A DNA stretch of 19,215 nucleotides from Ophioceras dolichostomum (taxonomy: Eukaryota; Ascomycota; Sordariomycetes; Magnaporthales; Ophioceraceae): assembly GCA_003049485.1 (NCBI GenBank), contig PYST01000525.1:1-19215 (forward strand). Direction: 5' to 3'. Below, piece after piece: positions 18,253-19,215 of this stretch. Position 1 is the first letter of the stretch. Every line of letters begins with the position of its first letter. The notes under the pieces are model-generated. The model was not told the DNA's origin. It did no database searches and saw only the letters and a list, made by a program, of their open reading frames with translations. The position numbers and the translations under genes were made by a program.

Positions 18253-19050
18253 TCAATGTTCAAACTCGGTGCGGTCCACCTCCTCAGGACGATCCACATT
18301 GACGTGCAGCCGCTCGTCCCCGCTCGGTCTGTATTCTTTGTCGTCCACGTTCATGGCCCGCAGGATGAGCTGGAATCGCTCTGCCAGCCAGAGGTGCACG
18401 GCAGTCACGTAGTCATGCACGGACACGAACTGCCCGTTCGACGCCGTCACCGCGAATGGCTGGAACACGGGCGGCCCGACCCCGGAGCCGGGCTCAGGCC
18501 CTTCGTCGTCCCATCCTTCCATGTTGATTTCGTACCAGGTGTTGAACCAGTCCATCAGGTTGTCCTCCGATACAGTCAGCGACACGGTCGGGACGGCAGT
18601 CATGGACTCTCGCGAGATGGGATGCCACTGCTGCTAATTTTGGAGTTTCTGTCCATGCCCCTGCTGGTTGGAGCTGTCGCTTCCACCGCCGCCGCTGCTG
18701 CTGCCGCCGTTGAAGTAAGGCTCGAGCTCAGCGTCCGGGTTCCGGTCATCTAGCATGACTCTGATGGCTGTCTCAAGGCGCCTAGGGGAGTCTAGTAGAG
18801 ACGACAGGCTGCCGTAGAGGCCCGAGGCGGGATGGGCAACCTTGGCTGCGTGGGTTGGTCGGCCATGTTGCGAGGAATGGGGAACAACGCTTTTGGCGGA
18901 GGATCGCTGATACCTCGCTGCTGGCTTTGATGATGAAATGGCACGAAGGTAGATCGAGTAGGGAGGGGGAGGAGCAGCGTCTGAATTAAGCACATGAAAG
19001 ATGCGGCGTGGTGAGCTGCAGAAAATGCACGCACAAAAATCAATAGCCAA
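18253..19050 (-). pseudogene. unknown protein gene interrupted by an in-frame stop
   Basis: Two open stretches share one minus-strand frame, separated by a single TAG at 18634-18636 and ten further sense codons. The upstream part includes SSLLDSPRRLETAIRVMLDD and a Ser/Gly linker. The downstream part (116 residues from the ATG at 18603) reads MTAVPTVSLTVSEDNLMDWF and then VSVHDYVTAVHLWLAERFQL, with an acidic end. Codons after the TAG are CAG CAG, so the stop interrupts a Gln run. It is either one gene with a nonsense change, a gene with a small intron ending in that TAG (a GT at about 18688 would give a short in-frame intron), or a 116-residue gene on its own. The start at 19050 is uncertain. 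I do not recognise the family. Confidence 0.45.
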
Positions 19051-19215
19051 AACCCTGCTTGATGGACTACCCGGAATGAAGCCATCTCCAAATGCCTCCT
19101 GCCTCAGTCATAAGGTAAAGTCATAGGTTAACGTAATCTACCACCTATCCGGTCAGGACACCAATCCGGTCACTTTTCCGGCCCACCCCCCACCACCTCG
19201 ACTTGGGACGCACCT
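19051..19215. other. window end, nothing identified
   Basis: Short upstream flank of the minus-strand gene; no supported feature. Confidence 0.4.

Noticed and set aside
1..19215. CRISPR arrays, prokaryotic operons or phage
   Set aside because: No repeat-spacer pattern is present, and introns and gene families are fungal throughout.

Overview
The window looks like a piece of a filamentous ascomycete genome (Pezizomycotina, probably Sordariomycetes-like). The reasons are GC-rich coding sequence, short GT-AG introns (68-166 bp) with CTAAC/CTGAC-like branch sites, and fungus-specific families: a UstYa-like oxidase, a GH55 beta-1,3-glucanase, and a LysM/chitin-binding secreted protein. No prokaryotic features are visible.

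The left third (1-6.2 kb) is mostly decayed sequence. It holds a possible LINE 3' end with a (TAC)9 tail, an unrecognised coding remnant, and a polypyrimidine minisatellite containing an N. It also holds a broken minus-strand gene for an unknown membrane-anchored protein (1584-3974) and two unrelated broken aminoglycoside-phosphotransferase-like (APH) genes facing each other (4260-4780 plus, 5081-5943 minus).

The middle begins with an apparently intact six-exon UstYa-like gene (6244-7473, minus). It is followed by the centrepiece, a very large secreted protein on the minus strand (8141-13450). Its N-terminal part carries a NucA/NucB-type DNase signature. Dibasic, Kex2-like sites separate this from a full GH55 beta-1,3-glucanase, and a Ser/Thr-rich linker leads to a Cys-rich C-terminal domain. 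One intron is clear. One single-base frame break near 9497 cuts the glucanase and is either a sequence error or an inactivating mutation.

Divergently from it, across about 1.5 kb, lies a secreted LysM plus two chitin-binding type 1 domain protein (15002-16132, plus). Next comes a small secreted Cys-containing protein with dibasic sites (17390-18034, plus), then an unrecognised minus-strand gene split by a stop codon (18253-19050).

My main inference is that the DNase-GH55 fusion, the LysM/chitin-binding protein and perhaps the small secreted protein form a secreted anti-fungal (killer-like) locus. The design resembles zymocin-type toxins, in which a wall-degrading and wall-binding carrier delivers a nuclease, but here the carrier enzyme is a beta-glucanase instead of a chitinase. 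The domains are visible in the sequence; the killer function is a hypothesis.
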